In this document: in pieces, positions 23,613 to 36,600 of the stretch
Position numbering within the stretch: position 1 is the stretch's first letter
Layout: each line of letters opens with the position of its first letter
From: Phyto melanocephala
Lineage: Eukaryota > Arthropoda > Insecta > Diptera > Rhinophoridae
Length of the DNA: 64,000 nt
Assembly (NCBI GenBank): GCA_941918925.1
Contig: OW799235.1
Span: forward strand, 34,833,201-34,897,200
Direction of reading: 5' to 3'
Notes under the pieces: model-generated
Told to the model about the DNA's origin: nothing
What the model saw: the letters and a program-made list of their open reading frames with translations, nothing else
Database searches by the model: none
Program-made: the position numbers and the translations under genes

Positions 23613-24443
23613 TTTGTAAATGAAACAACGATCTAAATTGAAATATAAAATTAAAAAAAAAATAAACTGAATAAATAGTATATATTTCACGATAACTTTG
23701 AGTGAGAAAGCGGTAGCGCAAACAACGATCGTGGAATCAACACATAACAATAGTTGTTGTAAACGTTTCCAAAGGAAACCCAAGAAACGTAAGCGGTTAT
23801 TAAATTTTAGCAGCCACAAACATTGTTATCGTTACTACTGCTATCAAAGTAATATCAAACATAATAATAGTAGTAATTGTAGACGACGATCTTTGCGAAT
23901 TTTTAATACCAAAGTTATGTTGATTGATGTAATGGCTAATAATGTAATGTTGTCCAAGTATATTCAACGATCAAAACTTTTAAAAAATCCTTTAAAAGCC
24001 TCAAATTTTACGGATTATTATTTTGAATTAAGCCCCCATGATTTTGGGGGCCCGCCACCACTCTATGAGCAACATCAATTGGGGAAAGCTAACGAAGAAA
24101 CGACAATATCAACAAATATTGGCCACAAAATACTGCTGCTCGAGCAAAATTTTAACTTCAATACAACAACTGCAGCAAATTCATCGATAACAAATACAAC
24201 AAATAATGATGATAAAAGTTAAGTGATTATAACAAATAAAAAAAAAAAAAAAGAAAAGAAAAATAATTAAAAAAACCACGTTAACCTTTTTAAACGAACA
24301 GGAAGAACATTATAAAATTAACAGTTTTTCATTTAATAAATATAAACTGTAAAAAATATAAAAAAAAGTAATAAAAAATACTTTTAGAAAACAAAACCCA
24401 GCCTCAATTTTCCGGAGGTCGCCCTAAGAGAAAAAGAAATAAA
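23613..24443 (+). other. Probable 5' leader exon of upSET
   Basis: It is bounded by a strong acceptor (polypyrimidine then CAG, 23598-23612) and a donor-like AAA|GTGAGTAAA (GT at 24444). It contains short upstream ORFs: ATG at 23620 with an early stop, then a 174-codon frame ending at 24222. That frame has no ATG until well inside (KVMLIDVM, about 23917), so I do not call it a protein. The CAA/AAC-rich composition is typical of fly leaders. No clear link to the acceptor just before the upSET ATG can be proved. Confidence 0.4.
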
Positions 24444-24653
24444 GTGAGTAAAAACAAAAAAAAACAAAAATTTGCTAGATTTTTTTTGTTAAATTTTATT
24501 TTTACATTTGAAAATTTTCACAACAATTTTTGTTGAGTTAAAAAATAAAATAAAAAATAAAATCAAGTGGGAAGTATTTTTTGATCGGCAAAGTCAAGAA
24601 AAACTTCATATTATTCAAAAGTAACTTTAGGCTATTTTGTTCTTTGAGAAATA

Positions 24654-27601
24654 ATGCCCTTGCCATCTTCGGGTATAATTGTAGTTGAAAAACCATCTTC
24701 AGCATCTAACACTAGAATCAACAGTTCCACTGCAACTATTAAAACAGTTCATAACAATAATCCATCATCATTTCATCCACCACAAGAACGAGCGGCACGA
24801 CAAGAAACTAAAATACAATACTATGAATATTATGATGTTGATGATAATCAACAACAGCAACAACAACAACAACAGCAACAATATCATAATCAGAAGCAAC
24901 ATTCTACAATTGTGGTGGATGGCACAGTCTACCATCATCACCAAAAACAACAGCAACAAATGCAATTAGGTGGATCTGGTAGTATAACTATTGGACGTAA
25001 AAGTCATAATTCCTCTTCGACGTCGTCCATCCCCTCTTCAACGTCGTTGTTATATTCGTCGTCGTCGCCGTCATCATCGGCATCAACGTCAACTTTATAT
25101 AAACCAAAACTACACATACAAACTATTAAAACCGTGCCCATGCCGCAGACAAAACATCAACAACAAACAATACAACATACCTCTCATACGGCCACTAACG
25201 TCACAGTATCAGATACTACAGCGACAGCCACCACAAATCCGCTGCAACATTTTCAACAAACGCAACATGTGCAACAGATCAATTTGGCTGCTTCCTCTAT
25301 ACATCATAGTCAACAGCAAGCGTCACATCATCATACACAGCAACAACAGCCAACATCAACTACTACCCATATGATCCAAGTTTCGGGAGAATTTCTAGAA
25401 CAAGCTGCTTCAAACAATCACAACAACGGTGGCAATATGATGATTTCGACTACAGGAGAGGTTATTAATCAACAGCAAATATTCAAAATTGTCAGCACCG
25501 ATGGCACTACCGGTAATATGATCATTGATGCTACTAATAATCAAAATGTCAACGCTGGTGCAACAACAACCACCTCTAAAGTTCTTTTAAGCAATTTGAC
25601 AGTATTGTCAAAACAGCATTCTGGTACTGCTCAAGGTCAAATAATTGCTACCAGCAATCATCATCATCAACAACAGGCCCAATCTGCAGGGCAACAAACA
25701 ATCAATTTCGTAAATGCCAAAAATTTGTATACAACTTCGACGACCGGAAGCAGCACTTCCGCAGGCGGTGGCAAACAGCAAAAATTTACTGTGGCCACTG
25801 CAAATGTTGGTAGCTATAAGAGTACAGCTATCAAGCAAACGTCGGCAACAACAGCAATAGCAAATACCCAATACATACAGCAAACAAATGCCCTGCATCA
25901 GCAGCAAAAAATTAATATATCTGCTGGAAATCGTAATATGCAAATGTTGACAACAACAGCAACGCGAGTACAAAATGTCACATCGAATGCTAATAGCAAT
26001 AACAGCAGCAATGTTACTGTAGTATCAAACAATAATGGTGCTACTGCGCCAACTATGGTTTTGCAACAACAATCTCAAAAGTTTTTGTCAAGCAATACGG
26101 CCGGTGCTAAAAGCACAACAACAACAATTCTAGGCTCTGGTAGTGGCAATATTATAAAGAAAGCAACGACTGCTGGAACGCTTCGTATGAATAACAGTAA
26201 CAGTACGATATCTACAACGAAACTAATGAACAACTTACAAACAACACAAGGAGTCAAAACGTTTATAACACAAAATCCTAGTCTACAGCAGCAACATACA
26301 CATAATAATCAGCTTAATCAACTGGCTTTGCAGCATCACAACACTGGGAAAGGCGGAAGCGGCAGCAAATCAAAATTTGTTAAACAATATAATAATGCTA
26401 TTTTAAACAGCGCTGGCGCAGTGGCAATAGCAACGTTGCCACAGCAACCGGCAAATAACCAAAATAATTTACAAATTCATCAACAACAGCAACACCAGAC
26501 TACTTACATAAATCATCATAAGGGTAGTGGTGGATCGACTAAAATCAATAAGATAAATTCGAAATATGCGCAATCGGCAAGTGTGACCGCTCAATTACCG
26601 GCCGGTACGCAATTGCACCAAAAAAGTATTAATCAAACACCACAGCACCAACAGGTGCAGCAGCAACACTTTCAAACGAACAGCGGCAGTAGTAATAGTA
26701 ATATAAAATTTGTCAACGCTCAAGGTACTATTATACAGCAACAGCAGCAACAGCAGCAGCAGCAGCAGCATCAACACCCATTAACCCATCAAAAAGTCAA
26801 TAATAAAAATCATCATCACCACCATCAACCGCAGCAGCAGCAGCAGCAACAACAACAATATCATCATTTTGATACAGTGGACGGTAATCATGTTGTTTAT
26901 AATCAAACATCTGCTGCAAACTCATCAGGAATAGCCGCTGTGTCTTCATCGACGTCGTCATTACTATCGGATGATATAATGATGGTAAATGGTACACAAA
27001 TGACGGATGAATTGTCGGCACGTATATTGCAAAGTATGTCACAGAAATCCTTCAGCAACCAACGATACCAACAACAACAACAGCATGTTTTTCAAACAAA
27101 ACCGTCGTTAACAACACCATCGTCAACATCCGTTACTTCATTAAGTTCCAACAACAACTGTAGAAGTAATAGCAACAACAACATGTTACCACCACCACCA
27201 ACTGCAACACAAAATAATTCAAATATTTTATTATCCCCACGAGAGTACACACTGTATCCAACGTCATCATCAAATGTGGCTGTACCAAGTCAACAACAAC
27301 AACAACAGCAGTCATCTCCTATTTATTACAATAACTCGACAATGTCCACGGCAACGACTTCCTCAAATATAACGGCTGGTTCCTTTTCATCGAATAATTA
27401 TATTACTGTTACTAATAACACGAATAATATGACAACTATAACGCCATACACATCTAGCGGATCACCAGCTAATGGTAGCGTTGGCTTAGGCACTTCTGTA
27501 CGCCAGGCTCAAAGTGCCCCCCCTTCACGCTCTCAATCAATGGAGCGTAAATTGCATGAATCTTCAATATCACGCAAATCAACCGAGTACTATAAAGTCA
27601 A
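24654..27601 (+). CDS. upSET: upSET coding exon 1
   Basis: It encodes residues 1-982 plus two bases. It is almost entirely low complexity: Gln, His-Gln, Asn and Ser/Thr runs (for example near 24849-24885 and 26737-26770). The N terminus MPLPSSGIIVVEK is the only clearly non-repetitive part besides segments such as DELSARILQSMSQKSFSNQ. The donor is CAA|GTAAGT at 27602, and intron 1 is 444 bp. Antisense and shifted frames over this exon are shadows of the CAA/CAG repeats. Confidence 0.85.
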
Positions 27602-30600
27602 GTAAGTAAAAAACTGTTGAGTTATTATTTTTATTATTATTACTATTATTGTTATGTGGATAAGAAACGGCTTAATTGAGAGATTATCTAAAGGCAGAAA
27701 AAAACAAAAAATAATTTTCAATGCTAATACACATTGAACTAGAAATAACCTTAAATTCGCATTCTAAGACAATAAAATTTATTTTAAATAAGTTGAAATA
27801 AGTTGAACAAGATAATTTAAAGTCGCATCATTTAGAGACAGTTTGGTTCGATTTTAAATAAATGTATTTCAAAATATTTTTTTTGTTTCTGTAAATCTGA
27901 TTTACTTTAAAAATGTATAGTTTTAATTAAAAAAAAAAATGTAAATTTCTTATTTTTATTTTATTTTTTTTTCACACTTAAATATCACTTCATCCGCTAA
28001 TCCACAAAAAAAATAATAATGGTATTATTCCTTTACTCATTAAAGCATTAAAGATTGTAACTCTGGTTGTACATTCGTGGTTCCGACAACGGCCACCATA
28101 TATGCAACCAATAATACATCATCCCCCAGTGCCACATCACTAATCGATTTTATTATTCCTTTACCTTCATGTACCACTATAACAACCACTACTACCAACA
28201 ATATAACAATGTTTACAACTGCTAAAACAACAAATTGTGCTTCTATGACCGCAATAATAACAAATTCTTCCTACAATCATAATCTTAACCAAATCAATAT
28301 TAATAATAACAATAATACCAATAGCAATCATAACTCCCTGCGTGGTAGTCACCATAATAATTTAGTATCTGCGCCGGCTGCAATGGCTAACCAAAGCGGC
28401 GTTGGCTTGGGCTTGGCATCAGGCAACATGTCAGCTTCAGCTTCGAATCTAATCGGAGTAGGTGGGGGAATAATGTCAACAGCAACACTACTCTCGCCAT
28501 CACCATTGCCAATGCCACGGCCACCATCTATACCACCAGCAGCTTTGATAATGGAACCCCAGGCTCAAGTAATTCACTTGCAAGCCACTAAAACATTACC
28601 AGGCGCAAACAATTCATCGAACGATGATGACGATATAATCGGGGAGGAAATCAGGCCAACACCCGTTGAAACAGACGATATACGTTTGCGTAACCTACAT
28701 GCCGTATTATTTGATCATACCTATGTCAATCCCATGCCTTTGGAATTGCCAACATCGTTTGATTGGAAATTGTCTGCAAAAAATTCAAATGCTACTGCTT
28801 CAACAACAGTCCCATCGGCCGGTGCATCGGGTCAAACGCAGCAATGGTCGTTGGGTGGTATAGGGGCCGTAGGGTCTACTACATCCGCTTCAGGCGGTTT
28901 AGCTCAGCAAAATTATGGTCATTATAGTACGCAATGTAAGTACAAATTATGTAGTTTAATATATATTTTATTTTGTAGATGTATGCACAACTTTTTATTC
29001 CTATGTGTCTTTTTGTTTCCAGTATCCCGTCATGATGATGATTCTTATTCAGCAAATAGCACTAGTTCGAGACAGGCTGTTGGTGATATTGATCCTGGCG
29101 AGGAAACAGAAACTGCTCCCGAAGCTGAACTGGAAGATGATTCAATTACTCGCTGTATTTGTGATTTAACTCACGATGATGGCTATATGATATGTTGTGA
29201 TAAATGTTGGTAAGTTCTAGACCTCTGCACTAAATAAATAAATAAATAAATAATACAAATATTAAACATTTAAAAAGGGCAGATTAGCAGTTAGCTTTTT
29301 TGTTTTTATACTATGATACAAGTCGTAAGATTTCATTTAGTTTTTATAGCAGCTATGACAAACACATACATATAGTACTTAAATAAGCTACATCAAGTAG
29401 ATACTGTGTGTACCTTACTTTATTTTTCTCTCAATACTTTCAGTGCTTGGCAGCATGTTGACTGTATGGGTATCGATCGACAAAACATACCCGATGAATA
29501 TCTGTGCGAATTATGTCAACCACGTGCTGTGGACAAAGCCAGAGCACGTTCTTTGCAGCTAATGAAACGAAAAGAACAACAACAGCAACAGCTTATGTTG
29601 ACAGCTCAATCTCAAGCCGTATCCTCCACTGGAGCAGCTGGTTCTGCAAGTGGCGGTAATGTGGGCGGTGGTGTAGGAAATATGTTTCCCAATGATGTTT
29701 TAGGCGCTCAACAACGATTGGCGGCTGCTACAGGAGCTGGTTTTAATAATATGACTTCCGATACTGCCTCTATGAAAATGCTAGCGGCAAGTGGAACGAA
29801 TTTAAAGAAGGGTGCTAAAGTGTTGAAAAAAATGAAGGATGGGGTGTCTGGTAAGAGAACGAAGAAAGCTGATAAATTAGCTGCAGCTGGTTTACCGGCC
29901 AGTGGTAAACCTGCACGAAAAGAAACCAAAAAGAATACAAAACGTAAAAAGGCTGGCACACATGAGGTTGGTGGCAGTACAGTTGGATTGACAGCGGCTG
30001 AAAAGCATGCAGCCAACTTGAGACAATGGATCGAAAACTATGAACTGGCGGTAACCAATCATTATTCGCCGGAATTGAGAGCCCGTCTACATGCCATAAC
30101 CAAACAGCCCTCTCTTTTGCAAATTGTTCTAAATACAGAAAATCCTATACTAAAGCAATTTAGCAATGGTAGCTTAGAGAACCGTGCCACAACAGTGCCG
30201 CATGCTGGTGGTAAAATACTAATCAGTAATTTGAATATTTCACCAAATTCGCCAATCTGTGAACTGAGAGGTAAATATATGCTCACCACACAATACAAAA
30301 CTCAAAATACATCAATGAATATGAATAGTCCTCCACCGAATAATTATCACTTGGCAAGCTACAAGTCACACAAAACCCCCGGTCCATTTATATTCTTCTA
30401 TCAGTTGCCGGGCACCGAAGTGGCTGCTTCTTCAAGTCCTCAACTAATGCCTCAGACCACAACCACAACGACTTTAAATCCAGACGGAACTTATACCACC
30501 ACCACGACGACTTTACCAGCTCAGCAAAGTCCGCCAACTTTCCTTAAAGGACCTGAAATCTGTGTCGACACCCGAACGTATGGCAACGAAGCAAGATTTG

Positions 30601-33600
30601 TTCGAAGGTCATGCCGTCCAAATGCCGAGGTGCAACATCTATTCGAAAAGGGCACTATACATTTATTCATAGTGGCTTTGGCAGACATCCGAGCCAGTAC
30701 TGAAATAACTATACGTCATGAACCTCACGACTTGTTGGCCGTGGAAAATAAGAAAACATCTACCATGATCATTCAGCCCACAAGTACATCATGTGCGTGT
30801 GGTCTAACGAAAGATTGTATATTTGGACCTCCGTTGCCACAATTACCGTCGGCGACAAAATCAAATGCAGGACGGAAATCACTTGCACACAGTAGCGGAG
30901 CTCCGAATGCGGGAAATCTAACAGCGAAACAGCGTAAAGCGAGTCAGCAGAATTTAAATCGTAATCGCTCGATCTCATCCAGTGCCAGTGGTGACAGCAA
31001 TATGGGAAATGGTAACGTCACGAAAACGACAACGACAGTTGCTTTGGGTCTTAATAGTCCAAATAACGTCGGCAAGTTGGCAACATCTAATAAAATATTG
31101 AACAACAATAATTTAATGCCGCTGATAGCCTCATGCAATAGTAACTTTAGTAATGCATCATCATCGCCATCGACTTTGACTAATATGATTCTTGATTCTG
31201 GTATATGCACGTCGTCCTCTTCGCCATCGGTATCGATACCATCACCAACACAACATATGCATTCGCCGATACAGCAGCAGCAACAACAACAACAACAACA
31301 ACAACAACAAGTTCACCAGCAGCAGTTACACAATAACCAGATGAGATCGACGAGTGTACAGCTATTGCCACAACAACAGCAACAACAATTAATGAAATCT
31401 CTGCCAACACCACTAGTTCTAACAACGACTTGTGCGTCACAAGACATGACAATTCAGCAGCAGTCAGTATTACATCAACCAACTATGATTATACAACAGC
31501 AGAAGCAACAGCAGTCACCTTTAAGTGTTATAGCGCAAACGAGACCACTCAACAATAGTGGCCAAGATGTGTTTGTTGAAATGCAGCAACCACAAACAGC
31601 ATTATGTATAACAACACAATCAGCGTCAGTACAACAAACCCTGCTGCCGCCGCCGCCGCCTTCTCATGTGCAACCACAACAGCATCAGTTACAACAAAAA
31701 CTAATCTCGCAGGAACAACAACAACAACAACAGCAGCAGCAAGTGCAGTCGTCCCCACAACAAACTAATACTTCTATTGTTCTCTCCCAATCTACTACAG
31801 ATCTATTAAAATCTGTTTCGCCAGAGGCTACAATTGCAGCTGTAGCTTTACAGTCTTTAAATGCAACACTTTCACCAAAAGTCACAAAAGCAGCCCCATC
31901 ACCTGCAGCACTTTGTACAAATGTAGAATCACAACAAGTCCAACAGCAGAAATTTGTCTTGATACCGCCAAGTGAAGTAGCTAGCGAACAGTCCCAGCAA
32001 AATCAAACTGTAGACAATATAATGGCTAGTTCTTCGTTGCCTACTTCTGTAACTTCATCGCCTCGGCAACAACAACAGAATAAATCTCCAGCGAAAAACT
32101 ATCATTCCCAATACAATAGCACACATGCAGGTGGTCGCAAAACACCCGGTAAAAATACCCGCACCACTAGTTTTTCAGAAGACAATGAACTTCAACATCA
32201 TAATGAAGACAGTTCCGTAACATCTACTCCAACATCATCTTCCACGCCAAAAGAGAAACCCAAACTTTCCAGAGAAGATCGCAAAATGGAGGCCATTTTA
32301 AAGGCGATAGAAAAAATGGAACGCAATCAACAGCGAAAATTGGAGCAGAAACAGCCCAAACGACAAAGTGCCGGTAGTCACAATACTACCCCTACATCAC
32401 CGAATAAAACAGTTGACGCGGGCGAGAATTCGGAAGGGAAAAAACGTACGAACAGCCACACGGCAGGTAGATCGAAAAAAAAGCGTAAGGCTGGAGCCAA
32501 GAGCCAAGGATATAATAATAACCAGCGTAAACGAAGACAAAGTCGCATGAATAGTCAGGAATCGGTCGACGAGTGTAGTACACATGAACAAGAAACGATT
32601 ACATCAGAATCGGATGGCTGTGCTGCCATGCACTCACCGACTATACAAACAATGGCTTCACAAAGACTATTAAGTTTCTCGACTCCTACATCAACAAGTG
32701 CGACCACTAACGCAAGGGTAAGCAGCGATACAATAACGAATAATGTTGATCAGGCAGCTGGGCTTCTAATGGCTTTTGCGAACCCTAACATTTTACCGGA
32801 AGCCAATTCCTCGCCCTCGTCTGTTGTGTTACAGGGAGACAATCAGCAACATAATATAGAGCAGTCACCGCAGCGACCATCTACAGATGCATACATGTTA
32901 AATTCAAGTGAGGTAGCTACTACATCATCTCCTCCTACGCCACTTTCGCATGTTAGCAGTGCTTGTTTATTGATCGAGGCTGCAGTTGGACCATTAGAAT
33001 CGAATTTAGAAATAAATCCTGCTGAAATGAATAGTTCAGAGTTCAAGTATCCTCTGCAAGCTAAAACTAAAAAACACTTAATGAACAGTTGGCTGCATCA
33101 GGCGGAAGAAAATATCACGGAAAAAAGTGCAAAAACGTTGAACGAACAAACAGCACAATCTATAGACACGAGTGCAACTTCTACGGGTTGCAGTGTTGGT
33201 GAGCTTGTCACGCCCGTTTTATCAGGAGGTTTGGATTCCTTACTACAAGCAGCAATGAGTGATCTTAAACAAGCCCAAACTACCGTCACCGAAGAGCCAC
33301 AAAATTTAAGTATTGCGGCTCAAAAAGTTGAAGAGTTCATACAACAATCAGAGGCATCCGCTGGTGGTAATGCTTTAAGTACGCTAACACAAACTAAACA
33401 TTCCTATGAATATGAGCAACAACGGCAGCAACACAGATCGTATGTTAATTTACCAACGCCAGCAGTAGATTTAAGTTTGAAAACGCCTCTAACGATTGGT
33501 CCCTATCCGAGATCTTCTACCCCTACATCGCCTGAAGTCACTAGTAACCGAAATTTTAACTTGCCTTTGCAAGTCAGTACGTGCAGCAATAATTCGTCTG

Positions 33601-36600
33601 TTAAGAAACGTTGGTTGCGACAAGCTATTAGTGAGGAAACACATGTAGAAGTCCAAAATTCGTTCTCAATGACTCCATCACCCACTGCTGCAGTAGTCAG
33701 TACTAGCTTTGCGAATAGTCAACCAGTCGCAATATGTTCGCCCGTAACTGTAACAAATCACGTGCCTAATGGTTTTACAACTCCTCTGAAAAAAAGACGT
33801 TTGTTACTCACAGGTCAAGACGAAATGGAGGAAAATCTATCACAGAGTTGTGGAGATTCAAGTGCTAATACTACTCCATCCCCGCCACCACCACTAATAA
33901 CACAAGCCCCGTCAAATAAACAATCTCAGCAATATAATCAAATTAAATATTCGCCTTTGAAACAAAATCAGTTGACCTTAAAAGAAATTGACAGCAAAGA
34001 TGAAATACAACAACGTTCTTCTGAGGAAATGCATGAAGATGTTGACGTAGACGTGGAAAAATTTGAAAATCCTTCAGAGGAGCTGCCAAACAACTTGCAA
34101 TCTTCTAAACTTAAGATGGAACAGGAAGTTAATGCGACCACGTTTCCCGGACACAATGTTGTACAGTCTACGGATGAAAAACATGATCATGCTGTGTTGA
34201 AAAGTCTAGTTAAAGAAGAATCCCATGAGACAACAAATCAAAACCAAACTGGTTCGGTCGAATTTAATGATCAAGAAGACGATGTAGACATTTTAAGATC
34301 TCCTAGTCCCGGCAGAGAAATGATTAAAGCCGAGGATAATTTAGTTAAAATTGAGCCTGAGGACACTAGCGGAACCGAGGATGTTAAAATTGATGTGGAA
34401 CGTGAAGAAAGTATGGCAGCCGATGATGTGGATGTTACACATGAACGAAAAGATAGAAAAGAGGAAATCATTACACATCCGCAAGTATTCAAAAGCGAGT
34501 GCGAAAAGTATGCACCTAGTTTATCGAAAAGTGTTGAAAATAAACTATTACAAGTTAAAATGGAAACAACTAAGAAAGAGGATACTTTTTCGAAACAGGA
34601 ACAAAATTTGTCTGTAGCAAATGTGGTCGTTGAATCTAAGAAAGAAAGTGAAGTAGATATAAAAATTGAAAAGAAATACCCTACGGAATTTGAAGAAGAG
34701 TCTAAAGTTGAAAAACTAAACTTAAAAAAATCAGAAGGAAACGAACAAAAAATCATGGACAATGCTAAAAATCATCCAGCAAAACAAGAGTCAAGCAAAG
34801 TGGAGCACGTAGTAACTGTTAAGAGAGAGTTGAAGAGCAAATTTGAAACACACTCAAAAGTCTGTCAGAAACAGGAAACATTACAACATTCCACTGGCAA
34901 TACCAAGGAAAACGATAAAATAAAAACGGAAAATGTTAAAATTGAAAAGCACTCTACTTTGGCGACCGAGGTGGCTGAAGTTACCTCCTCTACATCATCT
35001 ACATTGTTGGCGGTCAAAAAAGTAGCCGCGGATACAACATTCGCAGGCGTTGAAGCGGCTACACCTCCTCCAGTTAATAGTATGGTATGTGGTACTGCAG
35101 CAGCTCCAATACAACGTAATAAATCTTTAAGTGATGACGACATTCAGGCACGTTTACATAGTTTTCATAAGGAAAACATACTTTTTCTGCAGTCTCGCAA
35201 TAAGAAATCTAAATCAGCTACATCTGCGTCGGCCAATACTAATAGCAATTCCCCAACCACTAATTGCGTAAATACCAGTAATGATCACTACAAAAGTAGA
35301 ACATCATCCTCATCTTCGTCTTCGTCGCAACATCACCACAATCATCACCACCATCATCATCCTGATGAGAGCAAAGAAAAATCCGAGAAATCGGGCTCAA
35401 AACATTACAAAAGCTCTTCTTTGTCAACATCAAGCACACCGAGCGGTAGTGGTTCTAGTAAGAAACAAAAGTTGCACAAACGCGAAAGAACAACCAGTTC
35501 TAGTAGTTCCAATAGTCATAAAAACTCTGCCACTTCACAAATATCATCATCATCATCATCTTCAGCGAACTCGTTATTGAATAAGAGCGCAGCTGTAAAT
35601 ACGACAACAAACTCTTCCGGGTCCTCAAAGAAATTGAAGAAGTCTTTGAAAAAATCATCATCTGGATCATCTACCTCATCAACAACGTCAACTTCATCCT
35701 CCTCCTATACTTCTACAACTTTGGCTCCACAAAATTGTTATCCCTCAAGTATATCATCATCTGCGAATGCAATCACTAGCTCACATGCGGACAAGGATAA
35801 ACTTAAAAGACAGAGAACAATATCCTCTTCTTCGACCAGTAGTAACAATATTACCAGTGCCTCTACGCTCAATACGTCCACAACACCCTATCCTGCAAGC
35901 AAAAAACGTCAGCTCAATTTCGAATTGGAATTAACGAAAGACTTTCATTTGGTTAACAGCGTGAGTGCTGGTGTCGGCAAACACAAACGAGAAGCGTCAC
36001 GTTCAACAAACGATGAACAAAGTTATGTAGCAGCTAAAAAACCTAGAAAAGACATTCTAATGTCTCAAAAAACTGAAGATCTTAAAAATTGCACTAGTAA
36101 ACAATTTGCAAAATTAGAACAGCAGCAAGATAAAAAGTCTTTGAATTCGATAAAAGTATCCATTGCAGCAAGTTCACAATCTAATGTAACTAAAATGATT
36201 ACAAGTACGACACCACCAGAAGAACCTAGGTATATATCGACAATTGTAACGCAACTACCACCATTAGCCTCTGCGCAGCCGCCACTAACATCCCCTATTC
36301 CCATTTTAAGGGAACATTCAACTTTACCACATTTTAATAACGTTATTATTGCAACGAACAATTCATTAGAAATTCAACAACAACCACCGCTATCACCAGT
36401 ACAAGTACAAGTCCAACCTCCACCTCCACATCCACCGATAATAATAACAGAAAACATTCCAAACCATGTGAATAGTCCCAGTTTTGTATCTTCTGTTTAT
36501 AGTAATCAACAGCAGCATTCATCTTTACCACCAACGCCACCTACTGGAGGCATAAATTCTCTTTCATCATCTACTCCAAGTGTTAGTACCACAAATAATT

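Noticed and set aside
23698..24222. 174-codon frame as a separate protein
   Set aside because: No ATG in the first 73 codons and no recognisable domain; more likely leader sequence.
28936..29022. Reading through the 87-bp intron as coding sequence
   Set aside because: The frame stays open, but the insert is a Leu/Phe/Cys-rich run unlike UpSET and has consensus GTAAGT and TTTCCAG ends.
31180..31482. 100-codon antisense frame rich in Val and Ala opposite polyQ
   Set aside because: It derives from CAA/CAG repeats read backwards.
34271..34762. 163-codon antisense frame opposite the Glu/Lys-rich part of upSET
   Set aside because: It is a mirror of sense codons rich in Lys and Glu, giving Ser/Phe-rich nonsense; no start context or domain.
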